A stretch of 64,000 bases of DNA from Caprimulgus europaeus (GCA_907165065.1 OU015543.1:10357501-10421500), one strand, 5' to 3'; positions 1-12,660 are shown, counted from the first letter of the stretch. Numbers and translations are program-made. Notes: a model not told the origin generated them from the sequence alone.

Positions 1-462
1 TAAGTGGGCCCTAGCCTTCCTCATTGCATCCCTGCATACTCTGACAGTGTTCCTGTATTCCTCCCAAGTGGCCAGTTCCTTTTTCCACGTTCTGTAACCT
101 TCCTTCTTACATTTGAATTTTTCCAGAAGCTCCTGGCTCATCCATACAGGTCTCCTGCTTCCTTTGCTTACTCATGGGGATGCACCGATCTTGAGCTTGG
201 AGGAAATGGTGCTTGAATATTAACCAGCTCTCTTGAATCTCTCTAGCTTCAAGAGCCCTATCCCATGGGATTCCTTCAAGTAGTCTTTGAAGAGGCTGAA
301 GTTAGCTCTCTTGAAGTCCAGAGTTGTAATCCTACTTACTGCCCTGCTTCTTCCACTCAAGATCCTGAACTTCACCATCTCATGGTCACTGCAGCAAAGG
401 CTGCTCCCAACTTTCATATCCCCAACCAGTCCTTCTTTATTCATCTCTTTGATGGTTTGCAA
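1..462 (-). repeat. CR1 LINE ORF2 fragment (5'-truncated, antisense to the gene)
   Basis: Read on the minus strand, the part at about 220-462 encodes a peptide with the motif CSDHEMV followed by FRIL. This is the SDH motif that ends the APE-type endonuclease domain of CR1 ORF2. The rest, towards position 1, matches the linker between the endonuclease and the reverse transcriptase, with frame changes. The copy runs off the left edge of the window towards its own 3' end, and its 5' end lies near 462. It is decayed: the frame differs between 4-216 and 220-462, so it is not coding. Its end lies only about 80 bp before the splice acceptor of the first exon. The CR1 family call rests on recognition of the sequence; the subfamily is not assigned. 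Confidence 0.8.
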
Positions 463-541
463 ACTGTAGAAACGTCAGAACGTTTCAAGCTATGCCTTTT
501 TAAAAAAAAAAATTAAATATTCCCTTTCTTTTACTGTGTAG

Positions 542-649
542 ATGAAAAAGGTTGAAGCAGATCTAAGCAGATCAAAATCGCTCCGGGAAAAGCAATTCAA
601 AGAATCCTCCTGGCAATGGGAAGAGCTCAAGCAAAGATATGAGCAACAG
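542..649 (+). CDS. CEP112: CEP112 internal exon A (36 codons)
   Basis: Part of the coding sequence of CEP112 (CCDC46), a large coiled-coil protein reported at centrosomes. The exon opens after a T-rich tract ending ...ACTGTGTAG and closes at CAG|GTCAGT. It is 108 bp, phase 0 at both ends. The 36 residues begin MKKVEADLSRSKSLREKQ and end KQRYEQQ. They are rich in Lys, Glu, Arg and Gln with Leu and Val spaced as in a coiled coil, and include a Trp-x-Trp pair (WQWEEL). The initial ATG is just an internal Met codon; joining to the next exon gives EQQ|IVEL. A decayed CR1 lies about 80 bp upstream. The gene identity comes from the joined reading of all five exons, not from this exon alone. Confidence 0.85.
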
Positions 650-3600
650 GTCAGTGGGTTTGCTCCTTCAGGTGGAGGGGTGGAGGAACATCTTTTCATG
701 CAGATGTAGGTCAGATCCTGTGGCAGGCTTAATCCTGTTCTCACTGTGTGTTGCTGTTCTTTGTCTAAAGACAAAATTTATGGGTATGCAGAGTTTATGT
801 GATGGGGGATGGAGAAGGAAGAGTCCACAGAGAAAATATTTTTGTTTCCTCTTTGCAATCCTTTGTACTTCTGACTCTTTCAAATTGTTTCCCAGGCTTA
901 CAGGTGGCAACACCTATTTCCATAATGGCCAGATTAAATGATTTAATGTGTTATCTGTTTTTCTTCTTGTCAAGAAACAGTGTTTTATTCTTTTTTTATC
1001 ATTTTTAATATGGGGAGTGTTCATATGAATGCTTGTTTTGGCCCGTCGATAGCCATTTTCTTTATTGTAATGTAATTTCAGGGTTGGGAAATACTCAGGA
1101 AACTTTTGGGTGGAGAAAAGAAACTTGAGTTCAGTAGTGTTGTGAAGTGTAAAGGGAGAAAGCAGAAACAGAAGGAAATCAGTGCATGATACAGCCTTGA
1201 GAGGTACTCAGCTGACACTTGCTTAAGGTGGTACTTTGTCGTGAAACTGAGGTGGTGTCTGTTTGGCAACACCTGTTAAAGGATTGAAAAAAGTTGGTTT
1301 TTTGTTTTTTGTTTTTTTTAGTAATGATACAGTTAGGCCATGATCTTGAAGTTCTCTCCTCTCATGTTTTTTGCATGGGTATAAGTTTACATATCCACCA
1401 GGGAAATGTGGTTTCATTTCTGTTTGTCATCTGTGCTGGTAAGAGGATGAAATACTGCAGTTGGCTTGTGGTACGAGACCTGCTCTGGTCTGTCTGGAAG
1501 GGGCTTTTTCAACTAATTAGGGGGAGGGAACACTTAGGTGCGTGTTGAGAGAGACCTTTGCCTGTGCTTGGGAGGAACAATAGCGTGTTTTGTACCTGGC
1601 TCTCATCTTAGATTTGAATTGAAGGGAGTTTGTTGGTTTGGATCAAAGTAATTTTCCTTATCCTCACTTAGAATTGTCAACAATACTAATTGAGTTGTCA
1701 CCTGACACAGGCTGAGAAGCCATCCCATGGAATAGATACATCCCACAGGCATTTTGTTTTACTGGGTGATATTATTTATGATTCTTCTGTTTAAAGATTG
1801 AGGAATAGTCCAGGTTGCAGAGATACTGGGGGTTTTTGTTTCATGGGTTTCATCTTGCAGGTGACATCATTTGCCAAAAGATCAATAAGAATTCTACCTC
1901 TCTGTTGTGATGAGTATAATCTCTGGAATAAAGACTGGAAATCACAAATTCAGTCCCTATTATGTGATCATGGCAATAGATTTTCTTCAGATCATTTATG
2001 TGAGAGCCATTTTAATAATTGCTTGTGTTTAGGGTGAGGAGGTTTAATGTGTCAGTTAAAGGATGTACTGAAGGGAGGATGATGGAAGTGTTGGGATTAG
2101 TTGGGCATCTGCCTTAGGGGAATTTTTTTTGTGGAATCTTAAGTTCACATCATCTTAGCACTATGGCTGGTTCAATTTTTTCTTTACAGTTCTTGTAATT
2201 TGTAGTACATCTTTAAAGTCCCAAGTAGGCATTTATTCATAGATTTTGTTCCCAGGTTTAGGAATATGATTTGTAGAGATAAGTACTAGTCTGCAGTTCA
2301 TCAGATGTTGTAACAATCCTGTTCCTACCTACAAATGGTAATTTTTTTTTATTTTCAATATACATGGCAAGAGCTGCCAAGCCATAGATACAGTCTTCTG
2401 CCAAATAACCTGCTGGTTTTGCCCTGTAAAGGAAAATAATAATGCCTAGTAGTGTCATGGTTTATTTTTCATTTGTTTTCTTGTATCATCACATGTTATA
2501 TTCAGACTTTCTGGAGACTGGATGAAAAAAACCCAAAGAACAAGAAATGAATGTGATACTTTTTTGGTGAATCTTTTTATATTGGTATTCTTTAACAATG
2601 TTAATATTTTGGTAAACATTAGTGAAAGCATTTTCCACTAAGAGGAGATATTTACTGCTTCACTTTTATTTTATTTAGGCTTACTACTTTTTACTGTTAG
2701 AAGGAACAGCTAGACTTTATGAAACATCACTGAAACCCAAGGTAAATGGGTTTCAGCACTAAGCAGCTAAACAATGAGAGCCTCAGAAGAATTTTCAGAG
2801 GAATCCTGTTTATGCCCTTTTTAAAAATTTATTTCTTTTCATACTTCATTTGGAATGTTCTTTGAAAGCTTGTGAACATGAAAAATATGTGACCCTTTCC
2901 TGCAGATTGGGTTATCATTGGAAATGGTGTTCTTTTTGTATTGTCTTTTCTGCAGTACAAAGCTCCTTCAGCCCAGCCACGGAGCGGTATGAGCTCAGTT
3001 CTTCCACTCTTAAAATTTCCTTTCAGTAGTTCCAACTTCTGTTTCTCTGTATTACTCTCTATTTATGCTTCAGAACTTCTAAACCATTTTTAAAGCAGAC
3101 TTTTCCTTGCCTTGCTTTACTGCATATTTCTTTGGTGGCTACTTGAGGAGGAATAGACTGATTTAAACTGTTCAAATGGAGCAGTAAGTGAGAACTGGTG
3201 GTGTATTTCATCAGGACTCTAGCAGACTTCCAGTTAGGAAATAGATACCCAACTGAAAACTGGATACTTTAGTTAATGAGAAATGGAGTAATTGCTTTGA
3301 GATGTTCTGCCTCAAGTGTCTGAATCTAATTGTCAAATGGAATTTATACGCAAAGGGAAAGAAAATTGACCTTCAGATATATTGTGCGTAGGTTGGCACG
3401 GTGAGTGGCAGAGGTAGCACTGGCAGCACACTCGACGTTTCACTTGCCCCTAAATTTCGTCAAGTTGTTAATGAAAAAACAAATGAACTGATGTGTTCCC
3501 CAGTTCTCTATCCTGAGGAACATCTTGGAAATATAGGAACTGGAGAGCTGTGGTTTTACCTCTCTGCTGTACATGAATGGTTGTCGGTGCTTCACAGAAC

Positions 3601-5557
3601 TCTCCTTGAATTTTGATTTCAACAAGATGACTGGTGTGAACATGGACTGTTGGTTGTGGGGCTGACAGATTGCTCTACCTACAGATTAGATATACTGATA
3701 TATATTGATATTTATATCAATGTATAACATGATATATACTGATTTTTATATATTTAATTTCCTTTAAAAATAATTAAGGAAAAACCATACAGAACCATGG
3801 CAGTTAATATTTTGTTAACTTTTCAAATGCATTTGAATCCATCAATAAAGCAAAGAAGAAATTTTGAATCTTGCAATATTTGGTTTCAGCTGTCGTGTCA
3901 CTCCTGGTTCCAGCTTCATCTGATTCAGTGCCACTTTCTTTTGAAGTATTCACTGAGAACACTCTTAGAGAGAAACTGGTGGCTTTTTTTTTTCTTTAAA
4001 TATACTTTAGCTCAACTTTGTTCTACTTGCAGCTGTTAGATTTGAAAGTATATTTTGAAGAAAAAAAAATAACTCCAGCAGCACCACAGTTCCTATCTGC
4101 TGGGAGCAGCTGCTTTCGGCACTTCAAAGCCGGTGGACACCACAGCGAAGGCCTCAGCCTTTCCTGCCTTTGAAATGGTTGCAGTATCTATAGTTGGGCT
4201 TTATGGCACCGTCAGCACAGGAAAAAAGGTTGTTTGGTTTTTTTACACCCCCTCCCTTTTTCCCCCCCACCCCCTACTTTCTAATTACATCCTCAGTTTA
4301 GTTCAAAATACCTGGGAAGTGTTTCTGCTGAAATCATTTCCCACAAGCCCAAATGTTTGAAAGATCACGTGCCCAAACTTTTCATTTTAAGCAGTCAAAT
4401 TCATCAGAAAAGTTAAAGAACTGGTTTTTTTTTTTTCCCATATCCACATCAGGTGGGCACTTTCTGAGCATATGTCTGTTGGGGTGAGCTGTGGTGCCAC
4501 AGGTGGTGGAGCAGGGCTTCACACAGGAACCTTTTCAGAAGCATCAAGTATGTTCTCACCTTCGTTTCAAGCAGATGTTCATAAATTTTCATGAGTGGAA
4601 CACTTTCAGTGAACTTTTGGAGATCTTAATGTTTAGATGTCATTATTTTGTCTGTTGTTTTTTTAAAAAAAGAAATAATAGATGACTATGATCACTGATA
4701 GTGATAATTATTCATGCTCCCATAGCAAAGTGGAAAGCTGTTACGTTATAGCTGAAGAATCTCCCCGTTATCTCAGGAAATCCTTTCTTGCCACGTTTAT
4801 TGTTGGGTTCTGACTTCTGTAAAACTTGTGAAGGAATAATTAGAGTTGTCATCTTGTCCCATTTAGCCAAATAGGAAAGAAACAGGACACGTTCAGAAAT
4901 ATTTTACTGGGTATTTAACAAAATCACTTTGAAATCATGTTAAAGATGAGGGAATTAGTCTATACTTTTAAGTTGGGAGCAAGACAAAGGTGTGCAAGAC
5001 AAAATATGCCTCTTATATTAAAGAAAGAGAGGTAAAGTAGTGCAGAATCAGCTCATTAAAAGTGAGAAAAGCATGTCTGTAATCTTACCTGCCACCAGCA
5101 AGGACAAGGTAGGGTTGGGAAATTGTTCAGAGGAAACAGAGGAAAATACTATTAAGAGGAGAGGAAGACTACTCTTTAGATCTTTCTGTATGGCTTTTCT
5201 TTTATAACTTTATAATGAGGTTAATTTTTTTTAAAAAGGTGAGGTTATCTCAGGTAAAATATACCTTTTGTTATCACAACCATTATTTTTATACATAAGT
5301 GTATATATTTAAAACCAAACATCTTATTCAGAGCTAGTAGCACCATTTAATATCAAGGTTCCAAGCACAATTTCATGCTCAGTTCCGTAAAAATATTCTA
5401 AAGTGTTATCTAGATGAACATTTAAGGGTTGGGAATCTCCCCTGCTGACTTTTAGCTGTTTAACTTTGTGCGTTATTTCGCCAGTGTTTGGATGATCGAG
5501 GCTGTGATGATGTTGTTTTGCTTTTGCTTAAAATTGCAGTGGTAACACTTTGAAATG
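650..5557 (+). other. CEP112 intron A-B, first part: no gene recognised
   Basis: AT-rich intron after the GTCAGT donor. I see no open frame with family resemblance and no clear interspersed repeat. The frames present are short and end in stops or low-complexity sequence. The only local structures noted are the AT-rich palindromic patch near 3690-3760 and short A or T runs. Confidence 0.7.
3687..3758. repeat. AT-rich palindromic patch
   Basis: A run of nearly pure A/T plus GATATA-type words. It contains the perfect inverted repeat TTGATATTTATATCAA (3705-3720; 7-bp arms, 2-nt spacer), flanked by further TATACTGATATA / GATATATACTGAT copies. It could extrude as a cruciform or be a decayed AT-rich satellite. 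No coding potential. Confidence 0.6.
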
Positions 5558-5633
5558 CTGGAGGTGGGGTATTTTTGACCTGGATGTGTTTCTATCTGGA
5601 GGTAGGATATTTTTGACTTGAGTGTGTTTTTAT
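5558..5633 (+). repeat. 38-bp tandem duplication (2 copies)
   Basis: Two adjacent 38-bp units, 5558-5595 and 5596-5633. Both begin CTGGAGGT and share ATTTTTGAC, and they differ at about six positions. The second unit ends exactly where recognisable CR1 sequence begins, so the duplication may be tied to the insertion point. Confidence 0.75.
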
Positions 5634-5993
5634 ATTCTGAGGGGAGACCTTATTGCTCTCTACAACTACCTGAAAGGAGGGTGTAGCGAGTTGGATGTTG
5701 GTCTCTTCTCCCAGATAACAAGTGACAGGACAAAAGGGAATGGCCTTAAGTTGTGCCAGGGGAGGTTTAGGTTGGAGAGTAGGAAAAAATTCTTCACTGA
5801 AAGGGTTGTAAAGTATTGAACAGGCTACCCAGGGAAGTGGTGGAATCACCACCCCGGAGGTATTTAAAGGATTGGTAGGTGTGGTACTTGGGGACATGTT
5901 TTAGTGGTGAACTTGGCTATGCTGGGTTTACGGTTGGACTAGATGATCATAATGGTTTTTTCCAAATAAAATAATCTATAAGTCTGTGATTCT
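5634..5993 (+). repeat. CR1 LINE 3' end, plus strand
   Basis: A 5'-truncated CR1 copy beginning near GAGGGGAGACCTTATTGC. It carries the usual landmarks in order: CTCTACAACTACCTGAA, AGGGAATGGCCT, AAATTCTTCACTGAAAGGG, GGTTGGACTAGATGATC, and a worn tail TCTGTGATTCT. It covers the end of ORF2 and the 3' UTR. It is moderately diverged, including in the tail, and has no intact frame. It lies in the same orientation as the host gene. Confidence 0.92.
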
Positions 5994-7766
5994 TCCCTTG
6001 AAGATCTACTCAAGTGTATTTAGGTAACAAATACTGTTTAATTTGGATATTCAAGAGTTCATCAGCTAAATGTTCTGATGAGTCTCACTGAGAATTTCCA
6101 TGTCCTCTCTGGGAAGCAGAGCCAGAACAGTTTGTGTATGAAAGAGTGGTGTGAAGGCTGTGACCTCCTGAGAGACAAGAGAAAATCTGTGTAGGTAAGG
6201 AATAGACTAAAAAGTAGGGGTTAAGCATTAAACCAAGAAACTGCTGTGACTTGGGGATGGGACTTGGAAAGGAAGCTTCTCAAGGAAAATAAATTTTGTC
6301 CATCAAAAGAATTTGTGATTGGCTGTGAAAAGTCAGTGCAATGGAGCCTGGAGTGAATTAGGCTGAGAATGACATTTAGTCCCGTGGATCATGACTGCTG
6401 GAGAAGCAAGTCCTGCAGAAGGGGTCAGTTGGAGGGTTGGTGTAGGCTGAAGGGTCTGTTGAGCATGAGCTAGCTCTTCAGGAGGCAATGTTCCTTACTA
6501 CCTCCTGCTTTAGCAGTGACCTCTCTGCCTTTCTAAGGTAGGAAGTGAGGAAGATGAAATGCTTCTACACTGGACATGTTGATTTTGCAGTCATGTTGTG
6601 TTATTTGGCATATTATTTGTAGCTCAATTCATTTTCCACCTGGTGGTCTTGTCTTCAGAATTGCTACAGACATCATCAGTCCTATCACAAGACACAGTCA
6701 CCATATGTGCATCCTAAACTCTGACTCCAGTGTCACACTCCAGCCTCCAGAGACATTCAGCTGGACACACGAGTAGAGATGACAAGCTTCACATTCAGCT
6801 TGCTTTGTCCCTGTACCTTTACTCAGTTCCTGCCACTGCACTCACATCCTAGCTTTTCTTCAAGCCTCATTCTTCCTTTTCTGTTTGTTCTTGCTTCTTT
6901 TTGACCAATCTGTTACCCACTCAAATGAAGAAAATATTTGCAAAGATGTGCATGAAAATACGGTGTTCCTCAGCCAGACGAATGTTCCAGGCATTTCTTA
7001 GCTGTGCTTTAAACAGTGCAATTATCTTCAGAGATTCACGATCCGTTTTTAGTATGCTGGTTTAGTTATAAGGACGGTCTTTGTGAAAAGCTTTGTTCCT
7101 CTCCTCTTTGTCTCTAGTCTAAGATAATTGAAATACACTCTGTTCTTGTGTGGAGGCCAAATGAGCACGTTAGCAGAGGCTCTAAATTTTTCATGTCATC
7201 AGCAACAAGCTGCATAAATTTCATTTAATAAATTAATCTAGGATGCATAAATGTTTCCTTTGAACCATCCTAACACACAGATGAATGCCATTTGCACAGA
7301 ATATCTGAGGAATACTTTCTTCAATCATCAACTTCAACTTTTCACTTTCTAATACAGCTAAAACTCACAAATGGGAAAAGAATATGAATTTAACCTCCAA
7401 GTTAAAGAGTGGGTGGAAATCTCACTGTACCATTGCTGTTTACAGAATTGTTAACCAGACAGAGGGGTATTTACACTGTCTCCTTCAAGCATCTAACTTG
7501 TGTGTGACTCAGAGTTAAAAGACTGAGCTCGCTGTATAGTCAACAGAATCAACTCTGGGGGGAGGAGGGAGAGGGGAGATGATTCCAGGAACATAAATTG
7601 GTGCCTGCAGTAAACAGCAAGTCAGGCTGCAAATGCCTGTGAAGTCGGTTCTCAGTGTTTAAAGGTCCTTGGATAAACTCTGAATCCCTAAACAAAGACT
7701 ATGTACAGTAAATTCTGTACCAGAGCCGGCTACAAACAGGCGCTTGCAGTGACTCAAAATTAGTGA
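5994..7766 (+). other. CEP112 intron A-B: stretch between two CR1 copies, no gene recognised
   Basis: Unique-looking intronic DNA. No splice-flanked open segment with coiled-coil coding was found, and I recognise no repeat in it. Confidence 0.65.
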
Positions 7767-8191
7767 AGGGCTTAGAGGGGAAGCGGTATGAGGAGAGGCT
7801 GAAGTCACTTGGGTTGTTCAGCCTGGAGAAGAGGAGACTGTGAGGAGATCTCATCATGGTCTAGAACCAAGGGGAAGAGGAGGGGCAGGTGCTGAGCTCT
7901 TCTCTCTGGCCACCAACGCCAGGAGCAGAGGAGATGGCAGGAAGATGTGGCAGGGGAGGGTGAGGTTGGCCATGAGGAAAAGGTTCTTGAGGCAGAGGGT
8001 GGTGGAGCACTGGCACAGGCTCCCCAGGGAGGTGCTGATGGCCCCAAGGCTGACAAGATTCCAGCAGTATTTGGCCAAGGCCCTCAGGGACATGGTGTGA
8101 ATGTTGGGATTGTCCTGTGCAGGGACAGGAGTTGGACTCCATCATCCTTGTGGGTCTCTTCCAACTCACAACGTTCAATGGTTTTATGATA
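7767..8191 (+). repeat. CR1 LINE 3' end, plus strand (GC-rich subfamily)
   Basis: Begins around AAGGGCTTAGAGGGGAAGCG and runs through TTGTTCAGCCTGGAGAAG, CCCCAGGGAGGTGCTGATGG and GTTGGACTCCATCATCC, then TCTTCCAACTCACAACGTTC, with tail GGTTTTATGAT. It is more GC-rich than the copy at 5634 and apparently a different subfamily, since the middle block reads differently. Several chance frames on both strands (up to 138 codons) fall inside it; none is a gene. Confidence 0.9.
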
Positions 8192-9557
8192 TTTGAAAGA
8201 AATATTTCTGTTGGCAAACTGGCTTTATTGGCACAGGTGGGCTGAGGAGGGGAGTGGGACCTCCTAGCGTTCATCATGGCACTAAGTGTGATTTAATCAC
8301 AGGGATGCAACTTAATTTCCAATATGTTGGTGATTTAAAACCAGATTTACTCATGGCAGGAGGACTGGGAAGACAAGAGGATTGAGGGAATGTTTGTGTT
8401 GCCCATACTTTAAAATATTAAGAATCTGGAAGGACTTTGTAGGTAAAAATTTACAGCAAATATATCATTTTATATACATGGTGTGACCACTCAGGTTTAT
8501 TGTTGTATCAGGGGCATAAGTCAAACTGCAGTTTAGCTAATAGACCAGCTTGGCTCTTTTAGGGAATTTCAGGCAATTCTTAGTTTGCAGTTGAAATACA
8601 GTTATTAGTGGTTGATCATAAGGTGAAGTGTAACAGGAAACACAGTCATGCCAATTAAATTATTGCAGCCTGCAATGAAATAGAAAGTAAAATACATTCG
8701 TTATGGATGTACATTACCCTATATGTATTTGCTACTTCAGTGGTAATATATGGTTCTGCACTGATGTATGTTTCACTGTGCCATTTGCCCTTGGCTCATT
8801 ACAGCCCTTTTATCTTGGGAGTACTTTGTGTTCCAAATTATTGCAAAATCTCAAAAAAAAAGTGTACTTTTAAAATCCATTTAATTTATCTGCTGTAAAG
8901 TAGTTCTGGTACGCTCCTTTGCCTTGCAGTGAAGATTCCTCTTTTCTGCCCAAAGTTATGCTAAGCCAGAGCCCAGCATGATTAATACTCGATCCTCTAG
9001 CCTGTTATATCAGATTACTGAGCAGTGTATTTGTAGAGATGAGTAATCCCCATATCCTCATGAAACACGCACGGTTATTTTATAGGCTTAGGAGACAGAA
9101 AGCGCTAGATTTTACCAGCGTTGTAATTTGGGGATAGAGCATGTGCTCTGTGCTGTGCTGGGCAGAGGTTAGGACTGGTTTTGGGCAGAGCAATGATAAT
9201 AGAGACACCTGATTTACAAACACTCTTCAATGCTTTATAAGATAGAATTGCTATGTGCTGTATGAGTGAGTTTAGTTCATTTCTTTGCCGTGACACGTGT
9301 AACTTATTGGTGGCTTCTCCAGCCCTCTGAAGTTCAGTTATGCCAAAATAGTGCTAATAAAATCATCCTGCTGTGCAAAACTATATTTTACATAGGTGTT
9401 ACTTACAATATTTCTGAAATTGTGGACATAAATTTACATGAATTTTCATACTTTGGTGTAAAATATTTATTGTAGCAGCTACATTTTTCAAAGAGGTAGT
9501 GAGCTAACTAATTTCCTTTCCCTCCTTTGGGGACTATAAAAAGAATTTCAAAGGCAT

Positions 9558-9577
9558 ACTTGTTCTTGAGAACAAGT
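9558..9577. repeat. 20-bp near-perfect palindrome
   Basis: ACTTGTTCTTGAGAACAAGT: 9-bp arms with a TG centre. It contains the half-sites TGTTCT and AGAACA, back to back. These resemble steroid-receptor half-sites but in an order and spacing that is not the classical element. Confidence 0.6.
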
Positions 9578-10030
9578 CGAAATTGTTCTAAAATTGAGAA
9601 GCCTAAACTTAGTGTGTGATGTAAAAACAAAAACTGGATAGTAGAAGGTCTTGTCTATATTAGGGACTTTAAAAAGGTATTTGCTGACGTCGATTATATT
9701 GCAAGTATTTGGCTTCTGAAAATATCTTCTGCAATCGGCAGGCTATTTTCTGTAGGCCTTTGTTCTTCAGATGTACAAACTGAACCAGGGCTAACAGCAG
9801 CCTGATTTCACTTTAGCTCTTTATTAGGTTGTCTCTCGTTTTAGCAGGTTGTTCTAAAGTACCTCTAAAGTGTAGAAGGCCATCGTTCATCAGCAGCTGT
9901 GGTTGTTCACGTCCTGCGTAGGGTGGGCATGAGCTACATTGCCAGATTGGTTTAGCAGTCTGACTGTATGTGTGTATTTGTGCAGTGAATAGCAAAGGTT
10001 GGACACAGTTCTTGGATTAATCTGGTTTTG

Positions 10031-10094
10031 TCTCCCCTCTTCCCCGTCTCCCCTCTTCCCCGTCTCCCCTCTTCCCCGTCTCCCCTCTTCCCCA
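10031..10094 (+). repeat. Pyrimidine minisatellite, 16 bp x 4
   Basis: Four head-to-tail copies of TCTCCCCTCTTCCCCG at 10031, 10047, 10063 and 10079. The first three are identical; the last ends in A instead of G. Apart from the G at each unit end the strand is pure pyrimidine. Confidence 0.95.
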
Positions 10095-12059
10095 GAATAA
10101 GTAAATATTGTTAAATTTCAGTTAAAAGCAGAAATTTAAAAGTAAATATTATAATTCTGGTAATGACTTAGTAAGTCAGCTGTTGACTGTTGCCTTTAAT
10201 ATGATTCTGTTGTATTGGTGTGGAAAGAATTAAAAAGTGAAGAATTCATGTAAGAGGAGGTCATAATTTTAAAATACTTTTGTTACTGGGTAATAACAGT
10301 GTTTCATGGTAAGAACAGCTATATGGGGTCACACAGTCCTGCTTGCTTTAGTGTCCAGGCCATGGCCAGGAATAGGAACAGATGTTCAGAGAAGAGAATA
10401 AGAGAATTTCATCTTTGAGAGGGCAAAATGAAGAAACATCTAAGGCACAATGAATGCAATCTGATTATGGTAATAGGGCACACGCTATTACTAAATGAAA
10501 GTATCTTTTCAGTGTTACCCCTAATTCCCATTGTCAATATCGTGTTGCTTGTCTATCTGAAACATATAGCACCTAAAGCTGTCCTCTAGACACTTATCTA
10601 CTGCATTTGAGCAGATATTTTAATGTAAACTGATGAAGTGCTAAGTGTCTAGGGGTAGATGTGGAAAGATCTCAACACGATGCTATTTTTGAAGGAGGTG
10701 GTTTGGTTATAACCTTCGTGAAGACACCTCTTTACCTCAAAGAAGAGACAGAATCCATATTGATTTATAAAGAATTAACAGAGTTATTGTGCAGCTTCCT
10801 GTGATGAAGAAGTCTTGCTGTTGCTGAAAAACAACATGGGATTTTTTTTTTTTCCCTTTTTTGGATATACATTAATTAATTTTCCTTTAAATAAAAACCC
10901 AGCAACAATACAAAAATGAGAGAAGGAGGACTGGAAGAGAAACCGTAGCGCTTGGCAGCAGTTCTGAGGAGAAGGGGAGGTTCAGTGTGTGTTCACCAGT
11001 GCAGTCAAATAGCTTCTCACTGCCTTCACGTTATTTCTACAGGAGCGTGCGTTTTGTTGGTTATGAATGTGGGGTACTTGTTAATAAATGCTAGGGAAGA
11101 TGGGTTTTCTGGGGTTTTGAATTTGATGGAAGAAAATGCTCTTGTCCCCATCCTTCTTTCCTCTCCTGTCTCTCCACCTCTGCTCCCTGCCTGAAACCTC
11201 TAAAAAGCAAGACAGAACCGTCATGGGGAATGCTTTGCTTTAAGCAGTGAGAGGTTTTTTTCTTCAACAAGTTTGCCTTTTATAGAACACCTCCCCTCAC
11301 ACTGCCATCCTTTCTGTTTCCACGTAGCAGCCTGCTGCATGCAGGACTGCTCCCTTTTAGCTCTTTCCACCTCTTAAATTCAAAAGTGATGTCTATGGTA
11401 TAAATGCAGGAGGTGAAGAGGTTACTAAATAAAACTGTAATTACTTTGCTTGGGTAAACTGGTGACGTATACATGTATCGTGTGACGGGCTGAAGAAGCA
11501 GGATGTGTCTCTTGCCCCCTTCCAGCACACGTTCCCTGCCTGCTGCCTGTCTTGTCTTCAGTTTAAAAAGTGGAAACCTGAGTAACTGAACTTCTTCACA
11601 ACAGACTTTCTTACCCTGGACCTTACGTGGCACAACCAGCTGAAAATCTAGGAGTTGAGAAAATGTTTCGATGAAAAGACCTCTCTTGCTGACACAGTTT
11701 CTTTTTAATCAGGTCTGATTCATGAAAAACCCCTTAAGATTTTTTTCCCATAACTCAAGCAAAGTCTTCACAATAATGTTAGGGAGGAAGAATTCTTTCA
11801 TTTAGGCACACCGAGGACACCAATAGCATCTGAAAAGGAACCAGTTTTGTACGCAAACCTTGGGCAAAAACTTGATTTAAAGAACTTTGTGTAAGGATCC
11901 CTGGCCCAGCACAGATAATATGTGCCTCCTGGGGGGTTAACTCCTTCAGGGACCACAGACTTCTGTTAATGAGCTCTTTGATATTATTAAATAATGTAGA
12001 TATGTTAAACCATAGAATATTGCATCTGTTCAACTTGCTCCGTTTTTAGAAGGATGCTC

Positions 12060-12660
12060 TGGGTCGCGGCACGCGTGACGTGTTTTACTTGGGAACTCAG
12101 TACACGCTGATCTGTAGTTTGAGAAAATGTGAGATTTTTGTGGGGTTTTTTTTAACTTCCTTTCAAATTTTAAACCCAAAAGCTACGCAAATAACTCATA
12201 TTATTCCAGAATTGAATGCTACAGCTTTAAGATAAGGTGCCGGGGCGCTCTCGGCGCACACACAGCCGGCTCCTCCCGTTGGCTTTTTCTTTTTCTTTTT
12301 TTTTCTCACGCTGAAGAAATAACCCCCCATCCTCACCATAACAGCATTTTTTATTTTTTTTATCTTTTTTTTTTTTTCTCCTTCCATCTCCTCCCCTCCT
12401 TTCCGAAATCCACCAAAACTGAAGAAAAATCCAAGTGACTGTTCTTAGCAGCTGTGTGGCCCCGGAGTTCAGTGGGGAAGCGGCTTCCTGCCGTCCCTAT
12501 TCATCACCTGCTTCAAAGGCAGGCTGGCTGCTCCAGTGTGCAGGCCAGGTAGGGTGCCATTGTGCGCAGGCGGGGAGGATTAATATCAAAGCTGCGGCAA
12601 CCAGGCCCTTGGTCTCGGGCTGCCATTCAGTCTAGCGGGGAAGAGGCTAAGACTGGCCAA
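12060..12660. promoter_or_regulatory. CpG-enriched candidate regulatory stretch
   Basis: Compared with the surrounding intron this stretch has many CpGs, for example GGGTCGCGGCACGCGTGACG at 12061-12080 and GCCGGGGCGCTCTCGGCGCA at 12239-12258. It also has a CRE/E-box-like TGACGTG (12076-12082), and a non-repetitive section at 12440-12640 with GGATTAATATCAAAG-type words. It is separated from exon B by T- and GT-rich simple sequence. The function is inferred only; no TATA box or initiator was identified. Confidence 0.35.

Larger units (their letters stand above)
8192..12059 (+). other. CEP112 intron A-B: mostly unique DNA, no gene recognised
   Basis: No interspersed repeat or exon recognised, apart from the minisatellite at 10031-10094 and a short palindrome at 9558-9577. 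The minus-strand frame at 11280-11633 (117 codons) has no recognisable domain or splice context. Confidence 0.6.

Noticed and set aside
4072..4240. Locally GC-richer block with a protein-like plus-strand reading
   Set aside because: Short, no recognisable family, no splice sites in phase with the gene; may be chance.
7805..8277. Overlapping open frames on both strands (up to 138 codons)
   Set aside because: They lie almost entirely in a GC-rich CR1 3' end and are repeat-derived.
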